Assembly (NCBI RefSeq): GCF_001949145.1
Contig: NW_019091742.1
Location: 1-18,782 of the forward strand
DNA: 18,782 nt
Direction of reading: 5' to 3'
From: Acanthaster planci
Taxonomy: Eukaryota; Echinodermata; Asteroidea; Valvatida; Acanthasteridae
This document shows, piece by piece, positions 1-9,227 of this stretch; within the stretch, counting starts at the first letter, position 1, and the number at the start of each line of letters is the position of its first letter. The position numbers and the translations under genes are program-made. Below the pieces are notes generated by a model. The model did not search any database, was not told where the DNA came from, and worked only from the letters and a program-made list of their open reading frames with translations.

Positions 1-45
1 TACGTACGTACATACATACGTACGTACGTATGTAATGTAATGTAT
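1..45. repeat. TACG/TACA simple repeat
   Basis: The window opens with a tetranucleotide microsatellite of TACG and TACA units that breaks down into TGTAATGTAATG. It may continue beyond the left edge. Confidence 0.8.
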
Positions 46-154
46 CGCATCCGCATACAAACAGCTGAAAACTATCTTTTGCCAACAGTAATTCCCCTCA
101 CGCCCCCTCTGATCAAACAGCTATTAATGGAGTACTCGCTGCTAACACACACTC

Positions 155-930
155 CCATCCATCAATCTACTGCCTAAAGTCCATAAATGGGTTGAAACCC
201 CCCAACTCCTGAAATCGAAAAAAAAACTCTGAAAGAGAGATGCATTATAACCGCACATAGTTGTATCACTGCGCCGGGATTTTAAAACCAAATTCACCAA
301 AAACAACTTCCATGGCCCATTAAAACCAGTTCAATGCCATTGATCGACTCCTTGCACACTCTAAACGTTGGCTTTCGTAATGAGTTATCCTTCGTATCAT
401 TTGATTTCGACTTTAATATTGAACACAGTGACATCTATGACGCCCTCTTCCCAATCACGGCGCTTTACGACCTCTGTCGCGATGATTTCTCTTACTTCCT
501 TAAAACTTCAGCCATTTTTCGGTAGGCAAAAACCTGATTAAACAAAATCGTGGAGTAAAACTACCACTCTGCCCAAATCGCAAATCTCGTTCTTGCTCTA
601 CGGGAATATAATGTTTTGTCAACTTACAGACGCAATCATAATTTTTCTGTTCGTGCGTTACATCGACGATGGTCTGATCATCTCCGCTAAGTCCGTTCCA
701 GATAACACTAAAATCGTTGAAACTCTATTCAAACTGTATCTTAAATCAATCCCGGCAGCTTCTTATTAATGGCAAAACCGTCAATTTCCTCAAACTTTAT
801 GTTATCTGTGAACCATCACACAATAAATCGTAACCTTATCCAGCATTGCAACTTCCAAAACCCTTTCCAGAAATTTACTTAAGTCAATTACAAATCTAAC
901 ATCAAACCCTGTATCTTCTGAAGCTTAATC
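155..930 (+). pseudogene. Decayed Penelope-like reverse transcriptase
   Basis: Reverse-transcriptase motifs occur in the right order on the plus strand but in different frames with stops between. LLPKVHK lies near 166-186. SFVSFDFDFNIEH, the equivalent of the first catalytic aspartate region, lies near 385-425. QNRGVK (the Q..GV box) lies near 543-560, and RYIDDGLI (the YxDD catalytic box) near 656-680. A GKTVNFLKLYV segment (the FLD-like region) lies near 770-803, and KFT-stop-VNYKSN near 870-900. An opening LPK(I/V)HK box, a YIDD box and a late YKSN box are typical of Penelope-like elements. Frameshifts and stops rule out function. No GIY-YIG endonuclease is recognisable downstream, and no terminal repeats were found. 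The class is fairly sure as an RT; the Penelope assignment is from memory of motif style. Confidence 0.6.
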
Positions 931-2283
931 AGCTTCTTAATCAATGAAAGCCATCAATATAGAACCCACTCCGCCAATGCACAGAATGTGAGTTCAATTG
1001 CCACAATTACTTGACTGATTTTGACTTCACGATCAACTATGCACAGACTGATGTTTGTGGAGAAGGGTTGATTAATTTAATATCTACTGGTCATAAATCG
1101 TACACATACTTATTAATGAACTCGTTCAGGGAAAGAATTTTTTCGAAACGTGAAATTGGAAATGAAACTTGGTATTCGTTGTTAACTTTATTTTTGAAAA
1201 AAAAAATCTTTCGTTTAAAAAGTACAAGAAAATTAACAATTAGATTGGCCAATCAGGGAAAATAACCAATTCTCCATGGAAATTTTCATACAAGCAAGTT
1301 TTCTTCAATATAATAATAACTTGCTAAGCACGTTAGTATTGAGCTCTTAGGCGTGTTGTGGGAACAGCGGACTTTTTTGGCTGTCTATTTGGCCATGTTG
1401 TGTGACCCATGACTGCAAGGTGATCATGACTGTTTTTCCAATGGCAGCAGAAAGGCGTCTTGCCACTCACAGCTTTCAAGACATGTTGTACAGTGGACAC
1501 GGAAGGAAAGAAATTTACAGGGTCAGATTTACACAATAAGCTTAATGAGTTTCATTGAGCATATAATGGTCGCATGTCCATCAATGACTCGGATCAAAAT
1601 ACAATGCACAATGTGAAAGTTGACAGCGAAGTGTGTCCATGTGTGGTTTTACTACATGTACAAAAAACAACAGTCAATATTTGTATACTACACGTACGCG
1701 AAGCGTACACACAATGATGGCCCTGTAACTGGTCACACAACTATCTGTTACTGTTACAAGTCTTATTTTTGCGTACAAATATAAATGATCCTGTAACTTG
1801 TCAGGACAAAACAGCAGCACATTTTGTCCGAGGTGAATGAAATTTCTTCCTGGCGTCAAATTTGATTGTCAATGTAAGATTGATCTGAATGATTTCATTT
1901 TTATTCTACAGTTCCTTGTCTGATGAGCCAATCAAGAAAGCAAGTTTGTACTTTACTATAATTTGTTCAGCCAGACCTTCAAGTCTGAGGTTGTCATTTA
2001 TAAGCGCAAAGATTGCTTTTCTGCAAGGTGGTGACTTTTCTTTTCAGATCTACTTTGTAAATGCTAGGATCTATCTATATTCTGGTAAATTGTCGGATGA
2101 AGGTAGGATCCGTTGAACAGGTTAGTTACTAGTATTGATCCATCAGTCCGTGAATTACGATAGGACTCTTGATTGGAGAATAGTAATATTGCAGAAACCT
2201 GCTTCTCTGTGTGTATTTCCCTTTATTTCTCAGGATGCCTCATCAGAAAGTCTTCGGACATCAAAGGAAGAAGATTAAAGTGA
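931..2283. other. No recognisable gene
   Basis: An 84-codon open stretch (1011-1265, plus) directly follows the RT relic and could be its remnant, but it matches no family I know. Other open stretches here (1333-1536 minus, 1674-1859 minus, 1889-2116 plus) show no motifs. Splice-like signals occur near 2047, 2103 and 2233 but do not define a convincing gene. Confidence 0.5.
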
Positions 2284-3060
2284 TGTCATGGATGGGAATG
2301 TAAATAATTTTACTATATAAATGTTTTGCCACTAAATCAAGTAAAACATTAATTTATCATTTTCAACAGACAGACCAAAACTCCAAAAGTGAAGTCTTTG
2401 GCCAGTTGGAGATTGCTTGATTTATGTACAAAATAACAAGGACATTCAAAATAACAAGAACATTAAGATTCTCATAAGTGCTTAAGACACTGTAGCTCGA
2501 AGGCCTAAATAGAACCTTTAGAGAGCAGACAATGAGAAGGTACTGTTTTAGCCGTGGGAGGACACCCCTAAAGAATATTCTAAAACCCACGAAATCAAGT
2601 AGGGACTGAAAACTCAATCCACAATGGTATTATTGCAAATGTATTTAATTATATACATACATTCTTTAGACGTATTTAGGTATTTTAATGAGCTTGATAT
2701 ACCTGAATTGTATATTATGTAGCTCTGTATTTCATGTTATTTTATGTGCGAGAAAAATAATTTCCCTTCGGGGATGAATAGAGATTCTAATCTTATCCCT
2801 AAGTCTTCACAGTAATTGTGCATCCTTAACCCAGTCAAATAATGTTACTGTTCATGCCTCACCGAACAATGTAACAAAGAAAAACTTCGTACTCTTGGCC
2901 AAAGTGCATGTACACATAACAGATCCACCATCCTGTCTCCCCCCTTAAATTCTTGGGGCGTAGTTGTGTTAGTTTGTATGGTAAATTTCCATCCTTCAAC
3001 AATCCAGCTATCACGACACTGTTGCCTAAATTTTCCTGCACTGTCCGCAAAGAAACTTAG
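2284..3060. other. AT-rich non-coding stretch
   Basis: I see no gene. An 18-bp tandem pair (AAAATAACAAGGACATTC, then one with two changes) sits at 2430-2465. An open minus-strand stretch at 2845-3090 has no recognisable domain. The stretch ends at the left boundary of the LTR element. Confidence 0.5.
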
Positions 3061-3488
3061 TGTAACGGACAATTGTATACACCTTTTCATGTTTTATTGC
3101 CATGTTAATCTTTCGTACGCCGCCGGCAGCGCTGGGGGCCGCCGGCGGAAGGCCTCCGGCGGAGTGCCCTGACCTGTTTCTCTTGTGCTGGGTGCGCACC
3201 AGAAATTGGGTTCTATTTTCGGGGCGTCGTGGTTTGGCAGGCGCGGGAGGGAAAATGGAAAAGTGCCAGGGCGGCCTTGAAATTGTTATACATTGTGATA
3301 CGCCGGGTTTTTTTGGTTGTAGAGCTCAGGTGTTACGTAGCAGTAGTTGTTCTGACGGCCGTTTTAGAGGGTCGTGCACCGAGTTGGTTAATGAAGACAA
3401 ATAAATTCGTTGTTGGAAGTCCTGTATTTGTCCCTCTCCTTTACGTTACTTGGTTTTGAGGGACAAGATCACCCAGGTGTACGCTACT
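3061..3488 (+). repeat. 5' LTR
   Basis: It begins TGTAACGGACAATTG and ends GTGTACGCTACT, and is alignable almost throughout with 5807-6172. It is about 62 bp longer than the 3' copy, because a GC-rich block around 3140-3197 has no counterpart there. An AATAAA at 3400-3405, followed by a T/G-rich stretch, is the likely poly(A) signal ending the R region. Confidence 0.88.
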
Positions 3489-3490
3489 TT

Positions 3491-3508
3491 TGGTGGCAGC
3501 GGCGGGAT
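3491..3508 (+). other. Primer binding site, tRNA-Leu type
   Basis: TGGTGGCAGCGGCGGGAT begins three bases after the 5' LTR. Its reverse complement ends in GCTGCCACCA and matches the 3' end of animal tRNA-Leu(AAG) with one mismatch, judged from memory of that tRNA. The position, the TGG start and the length are those of a retrotransposon minus-strand primer site. Confidence 0.8.
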
Positions 3509-3538
3509 TTTCTAGGATTTCCACTGACGCTGAAGCTG

Positions 3539-4645
3539 ATGGCAAGTCGCATGGCGTCCACACGGAGCATCGCCGAAGCCATCGACGGAATTTCCAGGGA
3601 CATTGAACGGCTTGAACGCTCCCTGACAGAGAGCTCACGACGGGGCACGTATGGTTCCAAATCTGGACATAAGAAGCAGCGGCTTTTGTCAGAGACACCA
3701 AACCTCTTTACAGAGGACGAGTTGGACCGGCCAAAGAAACCTCGTAGCCTGCGAAGACACCAGAGACAACTCGCTGAGGACCTTCGTAAACAGTGGCGGA
3801 CAGTGTGTAGCGAGTCAGACAGTGAGCACCGCTTTGATGCAAATGTTTATCAGCTCCCAGTCTGTCCTAACGGGACAAGCAGCGGCTGTACGCCTCGTCA
3901 TGCGGGCAGTCACACGGCAGTGCACACGGACACCGCTATTAGCGGATCCAGTGCTGCAAATTCGCTTGGCCAGCACGCAAGCGTGGCATACACTGGAGCA
4001 GTACCGCGGGTAAAGGCCAGGGAGTACGATGGTGCCTCTTGCATTGAGGATTACCTTGTTCACTTTTCGAGAGTGAGTGAGATTAATGGCTGGAGTGACA
4101 AACAGTGAGCCGACTACCTGCTGGTGGCGCTGAAGGGGCCTGCATTGGAGGTCGTCTGCTCATTGCCGAAGGAGGTACTTTCGTCCTATGGCGAACTGGT
4201 GAAGGCCCTTGGACGTCGTTTTGGAACAGCAAGCCAGCGGATCAGACATCGGCCGAGTTGACATCTCGAAGAAGGCGTCCGGGCGAGACCGTGGCTGAAC
4301 TTGGGCAGGTCATCAGGAGACTGGTCCGACGTGCCTTTCCTGATAGCGGGACGACCTTCCAGGAGGACTTTGCTATCGAGATGTTAAAGAATGCTCTGGA
4401 GGATCTTGAACTGAAGCGCGCCCTTTTTCAGGGAAAAACCGTCGACACTGGATGAGGCAGTAGAGATCGTGGCCGAGGCTGAAGCCTGGTGCAAAGCCGA
4501 GAGAATTGGACGGTCCAGACCCTTGACAGCAGAGCTCAACGAGGAAAAATCCCTGGGCCCCTCGGGTACTGAGGACGTAGCGGCAATGTTGCGAGAACTG
4601 TTGCAAACACAGCATCGTGGACAAGAAGCAAAGAAGGAGAACTGA
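3539..4645 (+). pseudogene. gag: Broken gag of LTR retrotransposon
   Basis: The likely start is the ATG at 3539, about 30 bases after the primer site. The N-terminal part is charged and probably helical (RSIAEAIDGISRDIERLERS). The region around 4030-4170 has the Retrotrans_gag pattern: an acidic YLVHF segment, then W, then ADYLLVALKGPALEVV. The frame is interrupted by an in-frame TGA at 4106-4108, a shift near 4245-4258 into the frame ending near 4455, and a shift in an A-run near 4435 back to a frame that stops at 4643-4645. I see no CCHC zinc knuckle and no protease, so this is a capsid-type Gag remnant. It is directly followed by SET-domain coding sequence. Confidence 0.7.
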
Positions 4646-5138
4646 GACAGGAAAGCTACCCTGACGAAAAGGGATGGTTTCTCTTCTTTTTCAAACATGG
4701 AGGCATTTCACTTTGTATTGACGGAACCAACTCAACTGGTGCTTGTCGAATGGTCAATGATGGCAGGGGTCGAGAAGCAAACACAACAATGACGGCGATA
4801 ACAGAGCAAGGCAGGCCTCATCTTTGTCTTTTTGCTCTAAAAGACATGCAGGCAGGAGAGGAGCTGAGATATGATTATGATGACAAAGATGTGCCATGGC
4901 AAAAACGTTACCTGGAATTTGACGAAGAAAGAACCATGTCTCGTTCCGAGAGACTCAGGCAGCAGAAATTATGCACACCTCTACAACGGGCATCAGAAGT
5001 ATGTATCACTGGAACCGACTATCAGGGTTTTTCGGTGCAGTTTATAAATAACTACATTGGTCGGGGACATTTGCAACCAGGAATTTTCTGAAAGGAGAAT
5101 TCTTACTGGAATATAGAGGGAAACTGATCACCCATGCC
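4646..5138 (+). pseudogene. SET-domain methyltransferase fragments inside the LTR element
   Basis: SET domains transfer methyl groups from S-adenosylmethionine to lysine, usually on histones. The frame covering 4651-5091 reads as the second half of a SET domain. A GWFLFFFKHGG segment (from about 4672) is followed by LCIDGT (4711-4728), then RMVNDG (4747-4764) at the place of the usual NHS motif, then HLCLFALKDMQAGEELRYDY (4819-4878), which includes the GEELxYDY box, then PW. After a linker, the same frame reaches IGRG, the normal start of another SET domain. A one-base loss near 5068-5075 moves the reading to a frame with ATRNFLKGEFLLEYRGKLI (from 5073), the N-terminal SET core. The order is therefore C-half then N-half. 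The style resembles KMT5A-like proteins. Neither domain is complete, so activity is unlikely. Confidence 0.72.
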
Positions 5139-5549
5139 GAAGGAGCAGCGGGCGGTGTCCCAGGCAGACGGGTGGGCACTGTAGAAGAGGAACTACCGTC
5201 GGAGGGGAGGCTGTACTTTGGAGGCAGATGGTTTTCCGCAAGCAGAACTCACACAGCTGGCCTGAGAGAATGTGAGCCGCCGGAGGAGTTCCGTCGGAGC
5301 CCTAGGGTGGACACAGCAACCCAAATGGAGGCCGTACTAATGAGGGAGGAATTCACCACGGTTACACGTGAGACGCTGGAGGAGCAATCTGGCCTGCGCA
5401 CGTACAGGGAGACCGAATCAGTCGGCCTCAGAGAGCCACGAGATATTTGGTGGCGAACCTGGAACAGAGACAGTCTAAACGGCGAAAGGCCAGATAAACA
5501 AGTGACTATGCAGTGGGTAGACCTCGCTGACTGTTGTGTTCTTGTTTGA
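5139..5549 (+). other. Unidentified open tail fused in frame to SET N-half
   Basis: The frame of the SET N-terminal half (open from at least 5076) continues without a stop to TGA at 5547-5549, about 158 codons in all. After HAEGAAGG the SET resemblance ends and the sequence becomes glutamate- and arginine-rich with several tryptophans (DIWWRTWN near 5445). I recognise no family. It could be element-specific sequence, a displaced gag or env remnant, or more of the captured locus. There is no separate ATG at its start. Confidence 0.35.
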
Positions 5550-5794
5550 TTTGGGAACCAACTTTGGGCCTAAATCAACGCTGACCAACATTCTTGTGGA
5601 CACCCAGGTAGGCCTAAGCCTTTTGAAAATGAGTGAACATTAACATTGTTGTTTTGAAATGATTGTTTCACTCAATTTCTGTGTTTCTTCTAATTGAGTA
5701 TAAAATTCTCCTTTTAATCAAGACAGTTGTTTTTCTAAATTGAGTAAAATCTTAGAATTGTGCCCTATTCTGGAGAATGGGTTTTTTTTTTCGT
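5550..5794. other. LTR element 3' untranslated interior
   Basis: AT-rich non-coding sequence between the open tail and the polypurine tract. It has two near-copies of AATTGAGTA(T)AAA around 5692 and 5740 and no coding signal. Confidence 0.5.
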
Positions 5795-5806
5795 AGGAGG
5801 GGGTAT
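5795..5806 (+). other. Polypurine tract
   Basis: AGGAGGGGGTAT lies immediately before the 3' LTR, preceded by a T-run. Both the position and the purine run fit the plus-strand priming site. Confidence 0.75.
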
Positions 5807-6172
5807 TGTAACGGACAATTGTATACCCCTTTTCATGTTTTATTGCCATGTTAATCTTTCGTACGCCGCCGGCGGCGCTAGGGGCGAACCAGAAATTGGG
5901 TTCTATTGGCGTCGTGGTTTGGCGGGCGCGGGAGGGAAATTGGAACAGTGCCAGGGCGGCCTTGAAATTGTTATACATTGTGATACGCCGGTTTTTGTTT
6001 GTTTGTAGAGCTCAGGTGTTACGTAGCAGTTGTTCTGACGGCCGTTTTAGAGGGTAAAGCACCGGAGTTGGTTAATGAAGACAAATAAATTCGTTGTTGG
6101 AAGTCCTGTATTTGACCCTCTCATTTACGTTACTGGGTTTTGAGGGACAAGATCACCCAGGTGTACGCTACA
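5807..6172 (+). repeat. 3' LTR
   Basis: It begins TGTAACGGACAATTG and ends GTGTACGCTACA. It matches the 5' LTR with scattered substitutions and small indels, and lacks the GC-rich block found there. AATAAA at 6084-6089 corresponds to the signal at 3400-3405. Confidence 0.88.
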
Positions 6173-7300
6173 ATATTCTCCTAGTAATGGTGTTCACATC
6201 TTTATAAATACACATTGCGCTGTTCAATCCTCGGAGTATTTTTAGACAGTACATACAATGGGAGCCTTCTGCGCAGATCGCAGTTTCATTTTTGTGCAGC
6301 CCTCCAGAATTGAGTGCAAGACGGCAGCCAAGCAAGACATTTGGCCGATTCAGTTGTCTAATTCCCCGTTTGGGGGGATTCTTTGCAGTTCTTCTGGAGT
6401 TGCCTTCCCTAACTGCAAGCGAGTTTCCTTTAAAATTTGAAGTAAACCTTGGTTTTAGATGGAAACAACGTTGAAACTGGAGCAATAATTATGCGTGTGT
6501 CATTTCTAAGGTCACCAGGGGGAAGCTATGTTCGTTTGTACTCTGCTTGTATTAATGTAATGAATAAACCTGTGTACTGAGTTTTTCATTAGACTATTTG
6601 GATCAACGTTTAAGGCTAGAAACGTAAGCCTAGATGTATTGTTTTGCATAAGGCAAGTTCAGCCTTTTGTAAAGTTCCATGCTTATGGACTACGTACATG
6701 TAGTTGGCCTTGCCTTAATATAAATATTAGCATATCTGCAAACTTCAATTTACTTTCCGACTGCTAATTAGTCATTTACTCTATACACTATGCCTTTGAG
6801 GTATTTAACCTTAGCAGCTTAGCCTTACACCTTTAGAGACAACGCTTTTGTAAGTTTTCGTATGTACATGATAGAGATGTAATATCCTGAAGTCCCTTGT
6901 GCACGCGGACCTTTAATCTGTATATGAACCACATGTACACTGTAACTGCCTTTCTGAATTGTAGTAGTATTATTCGTGATCTCACAAACTGCCTTCTGTG
7001 TACGTTCTCCGTTTACTTGCATTGCAGATTAACAGTCTTTTTCCCAACCTGCTTGAAATTGCTAATACGCGTCACTGAAGTATTAGGCTCAATTCATTTC
7101 CAGTTGTCATGATATGCAAAACAATTTATTTTTGTTACCGAGTTTTGTATCATTTGAACTTGGCCACCTAAACATTGTTGTATGTATCCTTTGTTTATTT
7201 TAAGTCTATCTTATGTAGACTCCACGAAGAATATAATGCGAGCCTATCTATGTACAGTACAATAAATGCCATGATGTGTTGCCAGTTTGATTGGTTGCGT
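6173..7300 (+). other. Non-coding; possible 3' UTR-like sequence
   Basis: No gene is recognised. AATAAA occurs near 6562 and again at 7261-7266. The second is followed by a T/G-rich stretch (GATGTGTTGCC, then GTTTGATTGGTTGCG), the arrangement of a working poly(A) site. This might be the 3' end of a plus-strand transcript, but no matching coding exon lies in the window. Confidence 0.25.
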
Positions 7301-8851
7301 TTGCTTTGAGCAGAAATCAGGAGATGAGGACGCGCCTTTCTATTGCCCGAAGTGGAAATCCTCTAGGATGTCCAGGAGAGATCTTGCCTGCAAGAATGAA
7401 GTTTCCACGACACAATCTCTACGCCAGAAGAAAACCTCAATAGGTGCAAAATACCAAAGCACATAATGACAAATTCCACCCAATGCTTTCTTTAGACAAA
7501 CAGGTGGTGAACCACCGACTAAAGGGGCTGCTTCTACTGACAAGGACGTTAACTCCCTGCGGTGCCCCCCAGCTCTGTAGACTCGAGTCCATAAACAGAA
7601 GAAATATTGATGACATTGTTTGTCGGTTCACGTAGCTAAATACAAAAGCTGGTTAATATTCAAGAAATATTTGTAAAGTGATTTACATGTTTAAGCCAAT
7701 TGAAGGAGCATTATACGTACATTTTTGGTACTATCAAAAATGATGTTATACTACAAAATGGGAAATATTTTGCTTGGTTACTTGTCAACTCCGCCTTGTA
7801 CACAAAGTGGTGTAAACCCCTTAGGGTAAGGGAAACGAAAGAAAAATGTAGAGGTACAGGTTATATTTCGAGAATATTGAAAAGAATGTAATAAAAGCTC
7901 AGAGCATCACTGTGAACACGTGAACTGTCATAAAAATAATGCTACAACAGACGCATTTTGTACAATCCCAGTCATCGCTTGTGTGAAATTTCTATGGCGA
8001 ATATTCACGTGACCAACAGTTGGGGTGGACTGCTTGGAAAACCATAATTACTCTGGCAATTGATGTCGTACCGCCAATGGTGTGAGTAAGATATCAAAAC
8101 AAAAACCTTACAAATTCAGACATTACTTTCAATGCTGCCAATTAATACGATGCAATTTAACATGCATGCGTTACTCAAGTACTACAGAAATTGGATAACC
8201 TTCAGGTGTAAAGTTTTACAGGAACGCTTTTGTACCCTAACCTACAGATGGACAATACAATCCAGTGTGGGCCAGACAAACAAGGGAGACAAACCGAACG
8301 AAACAAGTGTACATCAATGCCAACATCAAAAGAGTAAATAAATGGAAAGCATGAAAGCAGAATAACAGATGAGAGAATCAGATCCTGATTGATGAATTGC
8401 ATTATTCTTAATCATTGACATAGTGTTCAATTGGACATACTTGTTCACCCCCCATCACTTTTTAATGTACTCACGAATGTATGATGCTATAAAAAAGCTG
8501 GGAGTAGGTTTTGCGTTTGTTTGTTCTTGAAATATCCCAGATTAAGTGTGTCGCCACACCCCTCTGTGGGAGCAGAACCCATTAGATATGTTGGATAAAT
8601 ATTATGACAAGGGATTCAATAAGAAGCTAACTGTATCTGATTTATCAGGCTAGAATCTTGTATACAGATCTTGAAAGAAGGTGATCTTTAAAGTGGCAAA
8701 TGCACGTACGAGCAGCTGTTGGGACCACCGACTTGTACAGTTTGACATTCACTAGCTTTCATTGTTGCGGACTCGATGCATCTACTACTTTTGCTGGGGT
8801 ACATCATCCTTCAGCAAACCAGCTGTTTCTAACGAACAAGGCACAAACGAT
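7301..8851. other. No recognisable gene
   Basis: Short open stretches on both strands around 7340-7640, 7700-7891 and 8132-8402 lack motifs or homopolymer-free length that would support a gene. I see no RNA gene or terminal repeat here. Confidence 0.5.
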
Positions 8852-8926
8852 ACCTTAATTAAACTAAATACAAGAGCGTACCTCCACAATACCTTAGTTA
8901 AACTAAATGGAGCGTACTTCCACAAT
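8852..8926. repeat. Imperfect tandem duplication, 39 and 36 bp
   Basis: Unit one (8852-8890) starts ACCTTAATTAAACTAAAT and ends CCTCCACAAT. Unit two (8891-8926) starts ACCTTAGTTAAACTAAAT and ends CTTCCACAAT. A short GCGCGTCAA pair follows at about 8938-8957. Confidence 0.8.
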
Positions 8927-9130
8927 TGCTTTTCGTCGCGCGTCAAATAGCGCGTCAATTTCGTGCTTGTCAGCAACGAACTGAAATTAAATTAGTGTGT
9001 GCAATTATTTTGTGCATGCTTTGCGGACGTTGTACAGGTAATTACAGCTCGCAGTAGCACCAGTAGCCAATCAGCGTATCCTGGCGCTCCGGCTTCTGCC
9101 AGCTTCGGCATGTGGCATCACTCTTAACAT

Positions 9131-9138
9131 CTGTGAAC
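9131..9138. repeat. Left target-site duplication of P element
   Basis: CTGTGAAC directly abuts the left terminal inverted repeat. The identical 8-mer abuts the right end at 15679-15686. Eight base pairs is the P-element duplication length. Confidence 0.93.
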
Positions 9139-9174
9139 CACGGACGTCATATAAAAAAATCTGGACTCGCAATG
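9139..9174 (+). repeat. Left terminal inverted repeat
   Basis: 36 bp beginning CACGGACGTCATATAAA and ending CTCGCAATG. It is the inverse of 15642-15678 apart from one fewer A (7 against 8). This is the end distal to the gene's promoter. Confidence 0.95.
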
Positions 9175-9205
9175 AAGCTGATTGGCTGAAGCGACAGGAT
9201 GTGGC

Positions 9206-9227
9206 GTGGCGGCCATTTTACCGTGCC
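9206..9227 (+). repeat. Left subterminal inverted repeat
   Basis: GTGGCGGCCATTTTACC and the following GTGCC match, inverted, the block at 15576-15597 with three differences in 22 positions. P elements commonly carry internal inverted repeats inside the terminal ones. The GGCGGCCAT(T/C)TT core resembles a YY1 site. Confidence 0.8.

Larger units (their letters stand above)
3061..6172 (+). mobile_element. LTR retrotransposon without pol, carrying SET-domain sequence
   Basis: Two related LTRs (3061-3488 and 5807-6172) bracket a 2.3-kb interior. It contains a primer binding site, a broken Ty3/gypsy-style gag, SET-domain fragments, an unidentified open tail and a polypurine tract. No protease, reverse transcriptase, RNase H or integrase motif is visible, so mobilisation would have needed proteins from another element. 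LTR ends are TGTAACG and CGCTACA (CGCTACT in the left copy), forming a short inverted repeat. I found no clear target-site duplication: CTTAG lies on the left and ATATT on the right. Divergence between the LTRs and the broken gag make this an old, inactive copy. Confidence 0.85.

Noticed and set aside
2048-2283. Possible two-exon gene end: acceptor TTTTCAG at 2047, donor AAG/GTAGGA at 2103, acceptor TTTCTCAG at 2233, stop at 2281.
   Set aside because: The signals are acceptable and phases can be joined, but the exons encode only about 34 residues with no recognisable domain and no upstream exon could be fixed.
3102-3459. Open frames inside the 5' LTR.
   Set aside because: The LTR is non-coding regulatory sequence and the 3' LTR copy does not preserve these frames because of indels.
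3056-6183. CTTAG (3056-3060) and CCTAG near 6180 as a target duplication of the LTR element.
   Set aside because: They differ by a base and the right copy is several bases away from the LTR end, so they do not qualify.
7305-7464. Open plus-strand frame with FYCPKW and basic residues after an acceptor-like TTTGAGCAG.
   Set aside because: It has a single C-x-x-W feature, no full zinc-finger pattern, no donor or start, and a length within chance.
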